NCBI RefSeq assembly: GCF_003709565.1
Contig: NZ_QNRC01000017.1
Coordinates: 1-64,000, forward strand
From: Paracoccus sigandri
GTDB taxonomy: Bacteria; Pseudomonadota; Alphaproteobacteria; Rhodobacterales; Rhodobacteraceae
DNA: 64,000 bases
Direction of reading: 5' to 3'
The position numbers and the translations under genes were made by a program. The number at the start of each line of letters is the position of its first letter. Position 1 is the first letter of the stretch. The notes beneath the pieces were generated by a model, which saw nothing but the letters and a program-made list of their open reading frames with translations, was not told where the DNA came from and searched no databases. Shown in pieces: positions 9,679 through 18,091 of the stretch.

Positions 9679-12165
9679 TCACAGCCCTCCGAAAAGCGTC
9701 AGGGCCAGTTGGCCGTGTTCGGGGAAATTCGGGTCGTTGTCCAACTGGGCGATTTCCAGCCGTTCGAAATCCAGCCGCTCGGCTTCGAGCCCGCCGATGC
9801 CGGGATCGCCCAGGCGGCGGAAGGTGGTGGCGCGGACGCTGGCCACGCCGGGCACGGCCTGCACGGCGGCGATGATCGGGCTGAGCCAGACCGTCTCGCC
9901 GAAGCTGTAGCGGTCGGGATCGAAGAAGCCGGGCGCGCGGTCCGGGCCGATGGGACCGGCCAGCGCGGCCAGGACGGCGCGGCGGATATCGGCGCGGAAA
10001 TGGCCCGGCGCGACGCAGACCTGCAACGCGATGTCCAGCGGCACGACGATCGGCGGGTGGATGTTCAGGTCGTATCCCGCCATGCGGAACAGGTCCAGAT
10101 GCGCGGCCAGCCGCCGGGACAGGTCCGTATCGACCGGCCCGCCGCCAAGGCGGTCGGCGGCGACGAAGATCGTGTGCCAGCTGCCGGTATGGACCCAGGT
10201 CGCGGCGGCGCGCTGGATTTCGGGCAGGCGGCGGCTGATATCGGCATGGTCCTGCCGCGTCACCGCGCGTTCCTGCCTGCGAAAGGCATGGGGCGCGCGG
10301 GCGCGGACCTGCGCCATGGTCTCGGGGTCGATGCCGCCGGTCGAGGGCAGGGGGTTGCGCAGCCCGGTGATCTGCGCCAGCGGCAAGGCGATGTGGCGCA
10401 GCCGGTCGGCGCCGATGGCCCCCGCGCGTCCCGATCCGAGGCGATAGGTGGCGCTGAAGCCCGTGCCCGGCTCGGGGCGGTGGCCGTTGATGTCGTCGCC
10501 GAAGCGCAGCCGCGCGGTGCCGTCGCTTTCGGTCTCGACCACGAATTCGTCGGCAAAGGGGCCGCTGCCCAGAAGGTCGCGCACCGCCGTCCAGTCCGCG
10601 CCGCCCGGCTGGCTGGTCAGGCCGATCTGCGGCAGGGCGCGGGCCGGATCCTGGATCAGCGACAGGCTTGCCGGAAGGCCGGGATCCAGCGGCTGGGCAT
10701 GGGTCAGCCCCGCCTGCGCCAGCACCGGCTGATAGCGCGGCGGGGCAAAGGCGGGCGCCCGACGCTCGCACCCGCCGCTGCAGCCGTGATCGGCGGCGGC
10801 CAGCCGGAACGAGGGCGCGGGGACCGTGCCCAGATCCTCGGCCGCGATGGTCCGGCCGTGATCGGCCAGCACGATATTGCCGCGTGCGATCGAGACCACC
10901 GGCAGGAAGGCCGCGCCGAATTCCGGGTCCGTCTCGGCCGAGAGGCAGAGCGGAAAGGGCAGCGCATCCGCCGCGTCCCACTCGATTTCCGTGATCTGCG
11001 TGCCCGTCACCGGATCGGCCAATGGCGCGGCGCCGTCGAAGGCGGTCACGCGGGTCAGGCGCACGGGCGCGCGGTTCGCCGGATCGGCATCGGCGGGGCG
11101 GCCGGTGCGGGGGCCGATGATTTCCTCGAGGACCAGCACCTCGCCCGCGCGCAGATCGGGGAAATGCCCGGCCAGCGTGGCCTGCGTGGCGCCCCTGGGC
11201 AGGCAGCAGCGCCGGTCGCCGTAGCTGTGGAAGGCCATTTCGTCATGCGCGGCATAGAGGTCGCGCAGGTCGTGCATCGTCTCGTAGACGGCGGCGGCAG
11301 GGGCCAGCCGCTCGGCGGTGTTGGCGACGGTCACGCCCGCCTGGGGCAGCAGGGTCGCAAGCGGCGTGCCGCGCGGGATCGCCGGCGGATCGCCCGCCAG
11401 CGGCACCACATCGGCGCTGACCGCGACATGGACATGGGTGCGGGCATTGCAGCCCTCGCCGATGGCATAATCGACCAGCCGCACCAGCCGCCGCAGCGAG
11501 ATGCGCGACTGGCAGCGGTCGATGGCGCCCTCGTTGAAGGCGGCGTCCTGCGCCCATGACAGCTGGTCGGCGGCATGGGCCAGAAGCTCCAGCACCGTCA
11601 TCATCGGGTCGGCGGGGTTGCGTTCGCTCCAGCCCGGCGCCAGCAGCCCCATCCGGTCGCGCATCACCGCCAGAAGGCTGGGGAAATCCTTGGCCAGATA
11701 GTCGATCTCGGGCGGCGCTTCGGGCTTTTCCGCGCAATCGCAGGCGGGCTTGCAGTCGAAGGGCGAGGGGCATTCGGCCTTGAAGCCGAACTCTGCCGCC
11801 GCCAGCATGGGATCGAACCCGGCGGGCGGGTCTTCGTCCAGCGCGCTGCGGCGCAGGCGCAGCCGATAGGGCGAGAAATCGCCCGCGCGATCCAGTTCCA
11901 CCATCACGATATTCGTCTGTGGACCAAGCCCCATGGTGACGGTATCGACGCGGATGTCGCGGATGCGCTCGCCGCCCTCGATGCGGATCTGGTCGCGGCT
12001 CAGGACCAATGCGCCGGGATCGTTCAGCAGATGCACATGCAGGATCCGCTGGCGCATCGCGGGCGAGGGGGCGTCGCGATCCACGACCTCGACGAAGTCG
12101 ATGCCGTTCAGGGCGCTGCCCCGCACCGCCGCCCGCCGGAACTGATCGCAGCAGAAATAGATCAT
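9679..12165 (-). CDS. gpJ-like baseplate assembly protein, copy 2
   Basis: The product is 828 residues, a second large baseplate-wedge protein. Recognisable pieces are DYLAKDFPSLLAVMRDRM near residue 155, MMTVLELLAHAADQLSWAQD near 190, and the C-terminal gpJ-like block with ERAVTRQDHADISRRLPEIQ. Together these are typical of eCIS loci with two tandem large J-type genes. Cysteines occur as a CC pair at 5-6, a group at 132, 138, 142 and 144, and a CSGGC motif near 460. It overlaps the gp25 gene by four bases. Whether the two J proteins form a heteromeric ring or occupy separate rings is not visible here. Confidence 0.85.
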   Translation of the reverse strand: MIYFCCDQFRRAAVRGSALNGIDFVEVVDRDAPSPAMRQRILHVHLLNDPGALVLSRDQIRIEGGERIRDIRVDTVTMGLGPQTNIVMVELDRAGDFSPYRLRLRRSALDEDPPAGFDPMLAAAEFGFKAECPSPFDCKPACDCAEKPEAPPEIDYLAKDFPSLLAVMRDRMGLLAPGWSERNPADPMMTVLELLAHAADQLSWAQDAAFNEGAIDRCQSRISLRRLVRLVDYAIGEGCNARTHVHVAVSADVVPLAGDPPAIPRGTPLATLLPQAGVTVANTAERLAPAAAVYETMHDLRDLYAAHDEMAFHSYGDRRCCLPRGATQATLAGHFPDLRAGEVLVLEEIIGPRTGRPADADPANRAPVRLTRVTAFDGAAPLADPVTGTQITEIEWDAADALPFPLCLSAETDPEFGAAFLPVVSIARGNIVLADHGRTIAAEDLGTVPAPSFRLAAADHGCSGGCERRAPAFAPPRYQPVLAQAGLTHAQPLDPGLPASLSLIQDPARALPQIGLTSQPGGADWTAVRDLLGSGPFADEFVVETESDGTARLRFGDDINGHRPEPGTGFSATYRLGSGRAGAIGADRLRHIALPLAQITGLRNPLPSTGGIDPETMAQVRARAPHAFRRQERAVTRQDHADISRRLPEIQRAAATWVHTGSWHTIFVAADRLGGGPVDTDLSRRLAAHLDLFRMAGYDLNIHPPIVVPLDIALQVCVAPGHFRADIRRAVLAALAGPIGPDRAPGFFDPDRYSFGETVWLSPIIAAVQAVPGVASVRATTFRRLGDPGIGGLEAERLDFERLEIAQLDNDPNFPEHGQLALTLFGGL

Positions 12166-12524
12166 GGCGCGGCCCGCCTGAATTCGTCCACGACCGGCTC
12201 GCCCGTCTCGATGATGGCATAGGCCAGCCGCACGGTCACGGTGCCGTCCTGGCTGGTGACGGCCAGGTCCTGGACCTCGATCACGTCGCGCAGATGTTCT
12301 TGCAGCGCCGATTGCGCCAGGACGCGCAGGGCGGCGGCGGCCTCGGGGCCGGCCGGGGCAAAGAGGCTGGCCAGCAGGTTCGCGCCGAAATCGGGGCGCA
12401 TCACCCGCTCGCCCGGGGCGGTGAACAGGATCAGCTCGATCATGTCGCGGATATGGGCGGCGCGGCTTGTCTCGGCGGTGCGGCCGCGGGCGTCGATGCG
12501 ATAGGGGAAGGCGATGTCGGGCAT
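12162..12524 (-). CDS. gp25-like baseplate wedge protein (Afp9-type)
   Basis: The product is 120 residues, the usual length of the GPW/gp25 family. Conserved features are the N-terminal IAFPYRIDARGR, then IRDMIELILFTAPGERVMRPDFG, here split by the ERVMRP core, and the family's EVQDLAV strand. gp25 nucleates sheath assembly on the baseplate. The ATG at 12524 was chosen because upstream in-frame codons only continue as shadow coding of the neighbouring gene. It lies five bases after the PAAR-like gene. The stop overlaps the next start by four bases. Confidence 0.9.
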   Translation of the reverse strand: MPDIAFPYRIDARGRTAETSRAAHIRDMIELILFTAPGERVMRPDFGANLLASLFAPAGPEAAAALRVLAQSALQEHLRDVIEVQDLAVTSQDGTVTVRLAYAIIETGEPVVDEFRRAAP

Positions 12525-12529
12525 GGCGG

Positions 12530-12853
12530 TCACATCCCCGTCACGCGGGTCTGGGCGGCGATCGGCAGGATCGGCGTGCCGGTGGGGGCGCAGCTGCCCT
12601 GGCTGTCCAGCAACAGGACCGGCATTCCCATCGACGCAACCCGCGTCGCCGCGGTCGTGAAGCTGCCGGTGACGCATGGCCCGTTGCCCGAGGGCGGCGG
12701 AGGCAGGGCGCAGCCCGCGATGACCCACGGCCCCGGCGCCAGCGCGACGGGCTGGCCCGACAGGGTGACGCGGGGGCTGGTCAGCGTGGGCGTCGCGCGG
12801 CCCGCATGGGCGCACATGACGGTGGCGTTCAGATGCAGCAGCGGCCCCGGCAT
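12530..12853 (-). CDS. PAAR-like spike-tip protein (Afp10-type)
   Basis: The product is 107 residues. The layout MPGPLLHLNATVMCAHAG at the start, a central C-x-V-TGSFTTAATRV strand and a C-terminal CAPTGTPI motif fit the PAAR-like/DUF4280-type proteins that cap the central spike. Its Cys residues could hold a tip metal ion. The ATG is coupled to the spike gene's stop through a one-base overlap (TGATG). The gene order spike, tip, gp25 is that of known eCIS loci. Confidence 0.8.
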   Translation of the reverse strand: MPGPLLHLNATVMCAHAGRATPTLTSPRVTLSGQPVALAPGPWVIAGCALPPPPSGNGPCVTGSFTTAATRVASMGMPVLLLDSQGSCAPTGTPILPIAAQTRVTGM

Positions 12854-13377
12854 CACGTCACCACCAGCGCGCCGGCATTGACGGTCACGCTTGGTCCGAC
12901 CAGCGTGATCTGCGCGCCCTTGCCGTTGTCGATATAGATCCCGGTATCGTTCACCGCGATGGTGGCGCCCGTCGCGCTTTGCAGCACCACGCCGCCCATG
13001 CCCATCGGACCAAGCGCGTCCGAGATGACGACGCCGTTCTTGCCCGGCGTCTGCATGGTCACGGCCGGCAGGGGCTGCCTGGCGGTGTTGGACAGCAGCG
13101 GCAGTTCCGCCGCCGTGCCCCAGAAGCCGCCGACCCAGACCGGATAGTCCTTGTCGCCCTGCTCGAATTCCACCCAGACCCCCGCGCCGGGCAGAGGCAG
13201 CGCCAGGAAGCCCGCATTGACGCCGGTATAGGGCAGGCAGGGCATGGCCCAATGGGCGATGGCGGGGCCGAAGACATCGGGGACGAAAACCCTGATCTTG
13301 CCCAGGAATTCCGGGTCGGCATTGCTTTCCACCGTGCCCCGGTACTTGCCGTAATATCTGCCCTGTTCCGGCATCAC
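12853..13377 (-). CDS. gp5-like central spike protein with OB fold
   Basis: The product is 174 residues. The N-terminal half (YYGKYRGTVESNADPE, GKIRVFVPDVFG, then VWVEFEQGDKDYPVWVGGFW) is the OB-fold of the gp5/VgrG/baseplate V family. The C-terminal part (about 105-170) is a series of short hydrophobic/polar repeats (GVVLQSATGATIAVND, ITLVGPSVTV), as expected for a trimeric beta-helix needle. There is no lysozyme domain. In many eCIS loci hub and spike are fused as a VgrG-like protein; here the gp27-like part is a separate upstream gene overlapping by four bases. Confidence 0.85.
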   Translation of the reverse strand: MMPEQGRYYGKYRGTVESNADPEFLGKIRVFVPDVFGPAIAHWAMPCLPYTGVNAGFLALPLPGAGVWVEFEQGDKDYPVWVGGFWGTAAELPLLSNTARQPLPAVTMQTPGKNGVVISDALGPMGMGGVVLQSATGATIAVNDTGIYIDNGKGAQITLVGPSVTVNAGALVVT

Positions 13378-14501
13378 GCCACCACCCTTTCGCTTGCCGC
13401 CATCAGCCCGTCGCGGCTGAGCACGAAATCCTGCGTGAAGCTGCCCGGCTGCATGACCGATGTGGTCTGTTCGACATACCAGCGCCCGTTGAAGGCCGCG
13501 CCCGCGCCGCGCAGCCCGACCGTTCGCCGGGCCTTCAGCACCCGCCCATAGGTTCGCACGTCCAGCCTGCCCTTCGCCCGTGCCGGATCGGCCAGCCTGG
13601 TGGCCATGCCGATGCCGACCAGCGCCGCCTCGACGGGGCTGTATTTCGCGGTCTCGTTGATCGGCGTCAGGTTCTTGGGGATCGCCGGGATGCGCGCCAG
13701 CGGATCGAGGATCGACATGATGTCCGGCACCGGGATCGGCAGGATCGCCTTGGTTTCCTGGTTCTGGATCATGACCAGCGGCAGCGTCGCCTTTTCGCTG
13801 TCATAGGAAAAGCTGAGGCTCTCGACATTGCGCCGTGCGCGGAAATCCAGCGACAGGGCGGGCTGGTCGGGGCCGAGGCGGATCTTCGGCCCCCAATAGG
13901 CCCGCGTCACCCCCACCGCATCCGTGGTGTCGATGTAGAAGACATAGCCCGAGCGGTCGGCCAGCTTGCGGACATAGCCCAGGTCCTTGCCGTCATGGGA
14001 CGGGATGCGCCGGATCGGCAGCGGCACGTCGATCAGCGGGCTGGGGATCACGTTCGGAACGATCCCCAGAACCGCGTATTTCGCAAGGATCAGCGTCACG
14101 CGCGCGAAATCGGGCATGGCCGGATAGGGGATGAAGGAAAAGTCGATGTAATCCATCACCCGCGTCAGGTCCTCGCCCGTCACGGTCAGCATGGATTTGC
14201 CGGGCGTGCGGGCCTCGCGCACCTCCTGGTGGGTCACGACGCCGTCGATCAGGATGTCGCGCCTGCCGTTGACCCGGACGGCGATGACCGTCCTGACCAG
14301 CGGCAGCGCCGCGCCGCCCGCCAGCAGGAAGATCGTGTTCAGCGGCGACTGGTTCGACAGCTCGAAGGTGATCTGGAAGGCGTCGGGGCCGCTGGCCGAG
14401 TTGATGACCGTGACCGATTGCACGGCCTCGATCACCTGGCGCGAGGCCTTGAGGGGCGCCGCCGGCCCGATCCACAGTTCAAGCTGCACGTCGCGGATCA
14501 T
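13374..14501 (-). CDS. gp27-like hub protein (VgrG N-terminal/late control D type)
   Basis: The product is 375 residues, starting at the ATGA overlap with the LysM-like gene. Segments such as FQITFELSNQSPLN, ILIDGVVTHQEVR and the ADRSGYVFYIDTTD strand near residue 185 fit the gp27/gpD hub fold that sits between tube and spike. Its position directly upstream of the gp5-like spike supports this. No enzymatic domain is seen. Sequence identity to named members is likely low, so the family call leans on context. Confidence 0.75.
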   Translation of the reverse strand: MIRDVQLELWIGPAAPLKASRQVIEAVQSVTVINSASGPDAFQITFELSNQSPLNTIFLLAGGAALPLVRTVIAVRVNGRRDILIDGVVTHQEVREARTPGKSMLTVTGEDLTRVMDYIDFSFIPYPAMPDFARVTLILAKYAVLGIVPNVIPSPLIDVPLPIRRIPSHDGKDLGYVRKLADRSGYVFYIDTTDAVGVTRAYWGPKIRLGPDQPALSLDFRARRNVESLSFSYDSEKATLPLVMIQNQETKAILPIPVPDIMSILDPLARIPAIPKNLTPINETAKYSPVEAALVGIGMATRLADPARAKGRLDVRTYGRVLKARRTVGLRGAGAAFNGRWYVEQTTSVMQPGSFTQDFVLSRDGLMAASERVVA

Positions 14502-14857
14502 GCGCCGTCCCCCTCGCTGATGGCGATGCGCAGGCGGCGGCCGGGGATCTGCGTCAACTCGTCGGGAATGCCGCGCGTATTGGCGTCGGCGATGCGCCAG
14601 CCCAGCAACGGATCGCCGAACCAGGCCGCCGCCAGCTTGTCGCAGCGGTCCAGCGGCTGGACGGGATGCATGGCCAGCAGCGTCATCGCCGCCGGGTCGG
14701 GCAGCAGGCGCGGCACCAGATGGGTGACGACGCGGCCATCGGGCAGGGCGCGGCTGCGCGCCGCCAGCCCGTGATAGCGTGAATTCGGCGGATAGCGCGT
14801 CTGCGCCTCGGGCGGGGCGGCAAGCAGGGCGGCAAGCATGTCGGAATGCGGGCTCAT
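14498..14857 (-). CDS. LysM / tail-protein-X-like small baseplate protein
   Basis: The product is 119 residues. The C-terminal half (about 70-112), with LDRCDKLAAAWFGDPLLGWRI, ADANTRG and PGRRLRIA, matches the LysM-like domain of gpX and gp53 proteins, which bind between hub and wedge. In antifeeding prophage this domain is fused behind the CIS-tube domain of Afp7. Here it is a separate ORF whose ATG overlaps the stop of the CIS-tube gene by one base, consistent with a split of an ancestral two-domain protein. Confidence 0.75.
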   Translation of the reverse strand: MSPHSDMLAALLAAPPEAQTRYPPNSRYHGLAARSRALPDGRVVTHLVPRLLPDPAAMTLLAMHPVQPLDRCDKLAAAWFGDPLLGWRIADANTRGIPDELTQIPGRRLRIAISEGDGA

Positions 14858-15501
14858 CAGATGGCCTTTGGCGCTGGGGTTGCGGTGGTGGCGGGGCGGA
14901 ACCGGGCGGCCAGCCGTTCCTGGCCCGCAAGGGCAGCCAGATAGACGCCGCCGCCCTTGCTGCCGACGCCCAGGTCGTCGCTGCTGAGCACCTCGACCGA
15001 CAGGGTCAGCCGGGCGCGCAGCGGGTTCAGGTTCTGGTCGAACAACTCCTCCTCGATGGAGAGGTCGCGCAGGCGCACGGCGGAAACGCGATCGGCGTTC
15101 CAGACCAGCAGCGTCAGCGCGGGCGGCGCGGGCAGCAGTTCAAGCGCCCCCTGGTCGGCCAGCCGGTCGGCGGCCAGCAGCGCGTCCAGGCGCGGCGCGA
15201 TCAGCAGTTCCAGCGCCGCCAGCCGGGGGCCGAGCCCATGCTCGACCTCGACCGCGCCGCCCTGGTCCAGCGCGTCGGTGGCGTCCATGATCGCCTCGAA
15301 GGACAGGCTTTCGCGCGGCGGGCCGGACAGGCGGACCAGCTGCATCGGGTCGCCCTCGGGGTCGATGTCGCGGGCGGTGATCTTGTGCGACAGGCGCTCG
15401 GGGTTGAACTGGAAGGGGATGACCTGCCGGACGCTGCCGCTTTCGGGATCGACCACGGCGAAGGCGGCTTTCAACAGGCGGGGGGCGTTCGAAAGCGTCA
15501 T
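14857..15501 (-). CDS. CIS-tube-domain protein (Afp7 N-terminal type)
   Basis: The product is 214 residues. The signature 'IPFQFNPERLSHKI' at about 26-39 is the hallmark of the contractile-injection-system tube N-terminal domain. It is followed by ESLSFEAIMDATDALDQG and LTLLVWNADRVSAVRL strands of the same fold. These proteins form the tube-initiating ring above the hub. The start ATG at 15501 overlaps the stop of the DUF4157 gene by four bases. The usual C-terminal LysM domain is encoded by the next gene. Confidence 0.85.
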   Translation of the reverse strand: MTLSNAPRLLKAAFAVVDPESGSVRQVIPFQFNPERLSHKITARDIDPEGDPMQLVRLSGPPRESLSFEAIMDATDALDQGGAVEVEHGLGPRLAALELLIAPRLDALLAADRLADQGALELLPAPPALTLLVWNADRVSAVRLRDLSIEEELFDQNLNPLRARLTLSVEVLSSDDLGVGSKGGGVYLAALAGQERLAARFRPATTATPAPKAI

Positions 15502-17879
15502 TTCTCGGCCCCCTCCTGCTGCACCGGGCGCTGGCTGCCGCCGCCGCCGCGCTGGCCGGGCTGGGATTTCTGGTGATAGCGGCCCTTCTCGCCGGTCAGG
15601 CGCACGCGCAGGTCGGCGCGTTCGAAGAAAGCCTCGAAGACATTCCTGTCGGTGCCGGTGAATTCGGCGTTCGACTCGTGCCGACGGTCGATCTGCGTCG
15701 TCGTGTCCGAACTGCTCGTGCCCGCCGTCGTTTCGTCGACCCTGGTCGTCTCGTCGATCCTGGTCTGGCCCTTGCTGGCCGATTTCGACACATCGACGCT
15801 GCGCGAGCCCGAGGCCGACTGCTCCACGCCCGCGCTCTGCTCGACCTCGACGCTGTCGGTCTTTTGCGTGCCCTTGACCGTGCCGCTGCCCTTGGTCGTG
15901 TTGGTGCCGGTGGTGGTCTGGGTGCCGCTGGTGGTGACGTCGCCGGTGGTCTTGGTCTTGGTGTCGATCTTCTGCACCTCGGTCCATTTCGCCGTGACCT
16001 CGCCCGAGAGGCTGCCCTTGACCTTGCCCTTGTTCTTCAGGTCGACCGAGACGGTCCAGTCGGGCGGGTCGCCGACCAGCTTGTCGATGATCCACTGGAT
16101 ACCGTCCGCGGCCGGGCCGCTGCCCGGACCCAGATAGCGCTTCACCACCTTCTCGATGATCTTGCGCTGGATCGGCTTGGTCAGTTCGTGAAGCTTGCGG
16201 CTCCAGCTGTCGCTGCCCTTCGCCACCTCGGCGCCGCCCTTGATCGCCGTGTTCACATCGGCATCGAAGGTGATGTCGCTCAGGTCGATGGTCATGTCGC
16301 CGGTGGTCGTGTTGGTGCCGGTGGTCTTGCCGGTCAGGTCGTAGCTGTCCTTGGTATCGACCTGGGTCTTTTCATCGACCGTGGTCGTCTCGTCCGTCGT
16401 CGTCTTCAGGTCGACATCGGTATCCGCCGCGCCCTGCCGCACCGCCGCGCCTTTCTTCACCGTGACCGAGCCGCCCTGCGTGGCGCCCTTGGTCACGCCG
16501 ACGGTGCCGCTGGTCGAATCGTGCTGGCCGGTGGTCCTGTTCGTGCCGGTGGTGTTCGAGACCGACTTACCCTCGGTATGCGCCTGGTCGGTGCCCTTGG
16601 TGGTGCCGGTTTCACGGGTGTTGCCGGTCTTGTCCACCCGCGACTGGCGTTCGGAATAGACCAGGTCCAGCAGCACCTCGACGGTGTCGAACTCGTGGCT
16701 GATGATGGGATAGTCGGTCCTGGCCTGCTGCATGCCGGCGGCCTGGGGGATGACCTTTTCGCCCTCGATCCGGCCGGGCAGGGCGTTGATGAAGACCTCG
16801 CCCGGCGCGTTGCGGGGATGGCCTATATTGCTGGCGACCTGTTGCAGGGGCTGGGTCACGCTGACGTCGCTGGCGACCGAGGTCGAGCTGCCGTCCATGG
16901 TCTGGAACTCCAGCGCCTCGATCCAGATGCCCTGCTTGCCCGGCATGGCGTTGGGCGCGCCGGAAATGGTCGAGTTGATCTTCCAGTCCAGTGGCACGGC
17001 GGGCAGCGGATCGGTGGCCCGGATCGTGCCCAGAAGCGCCATGAAATCGCGGTATTCCTTGCCGTCGAGCTTGTCCTGCAACCGCTTGGAGCCGACCAGT
17101 TCCACGATCTCGATCAGGTCGGGGGGCAAGGCGTCCTGCAGGATCTGGATGATGGCCTCCTCATCGGCCTCGGTGACCACGCCGTCCAGCATTTCCTCGA
17201 TCAGCAGGTGGCGGACGCGGATGGGCTGGTCCTTGTGCAGGCCGTTGCGCACCACGGCGCGGGCCTTGTTGTCGCTGTCCATGTTGCCCTCGATGCTGCC
17301 GGTATCGGCGCCGGGCAGGCCCGAGGGGTTCTTGCCGCTGAGCCGATACAGGTAATCCTGCAATTCCGGTTCTTCGAAGGTGCCGCCCCCGAAGAACCGG
17401 GCGATCTTCTGGAAGAAACCGACCCCCCGGCGCAGGGTCCGGTCGTCGCCGCCGCTTGCCACATGCGCCAGTTCATGCGTCAGCAGCGCCGCGCCCTGGC
17501 GGCTGCCGGGTTGCCAGCGGTCCGCCCCGAAGACGATATGTGACCCCAGCGCAAAGGCATCCGCGCCGACCGACTGCGCGCCCTGCGCCGCCTGCGGACC
17601 GTCATGGATGCGCACCCGCGAAAAGTCGCGGCCGAAGCCCTGTTCCATCCGCCCCCGCAGCGGCTGCGGCAGGGGGTGTCCCGTCCCTTGCGCCGCGCGC
17701 AGCGCCGCTTGCGGCGCGGCCCCGCCGCCGAAGCGATCCGTGGCCGGCGACACGCCCGACGCATATCCCAGCCCCATCCGGTCCGAGGCCCGCGCGGCCT
17801 CCTGATCGGCGCGGGCCTCCTGCGGCGCCTTCGCCTCTCCGACCGAGACCGGCGGCATCATGGTGGTGGCGCGGCTCAT
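15498..17879 (-). CDS. DUF4157 'eCIS core' domain protein with Thr/Gly-rich C-terminal region
   Basis: The product is 793 residues. Residues about 67-142 form the DUF4157 domain: GHPLPQPLRGRMEQGFG, VRIHDGPQA, HIVFGADRW and a zinc-protease-like HELAH at 135-139. A conserved helical region follows (150-280; YLYRLSGKNP, DNKARAVVRNG, IRVRHLLIEEML) that often accompanies this domain. From about 370 the protein becomes strongly repetitive in Thr, Gly, Ser and Asp (TTGTNTTTG, TTKGSGTVKG), interrupted near 560-630 by an amphipathic helical segment. DUF4157 proteins are markers of eCIS loci and often carry toxin domains; no known toxin fold is recognisable here. It could be cargo, a cargo adaptor or a structural filler. 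The ATG at 17879 overlaps the preceding stop by four bases. Confidence 0.8.
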   Translation of the reverse strand: MSRATTMMPPVSVGEAKAPQEARADQEAARASDRMGLGYASGVSPATDRFGGGAAPQAALRAAQGTGHPLPQPLRGRMEQGFGRDFSRVRIHDGPQAAQGAQSVGADAFALGSHIVFGADRWQPGSRQGAALLTHELAHVASGGDDRTLRRGVGFFQKIARFFGGGTFEEPELQDYLYRLSGKNPSGLPGADTGSIEGNMDSDNKARAVVRNGLHKDQPIRVRHLLIEEMLDGVVTEADEEAIIQILQDALPPDLIEIVELVGSKRLQDKLDGKEYRDFMALLGTIRATDPLPAVPLDWKINSTISGAPNAMPGKQGIWIEALEFQTMDGSSTSVASDVSVTQPLQQVASNIGHPRNAPGEVFINALPGRIEGEKVIPQAAGMQQARTDYPIISHEFDTVEVLLDLVYSERQSRVDKTGNTRETGTTKGTDQAHTEGKSVSNTTGTNRTTGQHDSTSGTVGVTKGATQGGSVTVKKGAAVRQGAADTDVDLKTTTDETTTVDEKTQVDTKDSYDLTGKTTGTNTTTGDMTIDLSDITFDADVNTAIKGGAEVAKGSDSWSRKLHELTKPIQRKIIEKVVKRYLGPGSGPAADGIQWIIDKLVGDPPDWTVSVDLKNKGKVKGSLSGEVTAKWTEVQKIDTKTKTTGDVTTSGTQTTTGTNTTKGSGTVKGTQKTDSVEVEQSAGVEQSASGSRSVDVSKSASKGQTRIDETTRVDETTAGTSSSDTTTQIDRRHESNAEFTGTDRNVFEAFFERADLRVRLTGEKGRYHQKSQPGQRGGGGSQRPVQQEGAEK

Positions 17880-18091
17880 GCGTCGCCCTCCCCGCCGGGC
17901 AGGGGCAGTTGCGCCGCCTGCCGAAGCGCGGGCCGCGCGGCGGCGGGCCAGTCGGGGCCGCTGCCGTGATGGTGCGCCGCCAGCGACCGTGTCAGGGCAT
18001 CGGCTAGTTCGGCGGGCAGCAAGGCGGTCGGCCCGGCGGCGTGCCGGTCCAGCCGCAGGTGGTCTATGCGCAGCCTGACGATGCGTTTCAT
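17876..18091 (-). CDS. Small eCIS-operon protein of unknown function
   Basis: The product is 71 residues and matches no family I recognise. It starts with a short beta-like stretch (MKRIVRLRIDHLRL), then a helix (LPAELADALTRSLAAHH), then a Pro/Ala tail. Both ends overlap neighbours by four bases (ATGA), which strongly supports its being translated. It lies between the ATPase and the DUF4157 gene, where small unannotated proteins are common in eCIS loci. A cargo-loading or ATPase-adaptor role is conceivable but unsupported. Confidence 0.7.
   Translation of the reverse strand: MKRIVRLRIDHLRLDRHAAGPTALLPAELADALTRSLAAHHHGSGPDWPAAARPALRQAAQLPLPGGEGDA

Noticed and set aside
17460..17480. HELAH motif taken as proof of an active metalloprotease
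   Set aside because: DUF4157 domains carry this motif widely, and no third ligand or protease fold can be confirmed by eye.
15573..17543. Plus-strand open frame opposite the DUF4157 gene
   Set aside because: Shadow of the opposite gene; no start context or domain.
15498..17879. Calling the DUF4157 protein the tape measure
   Set aside because: It is not dominated by long helices as tape measures are; only raised as a hypothesis in the findings.
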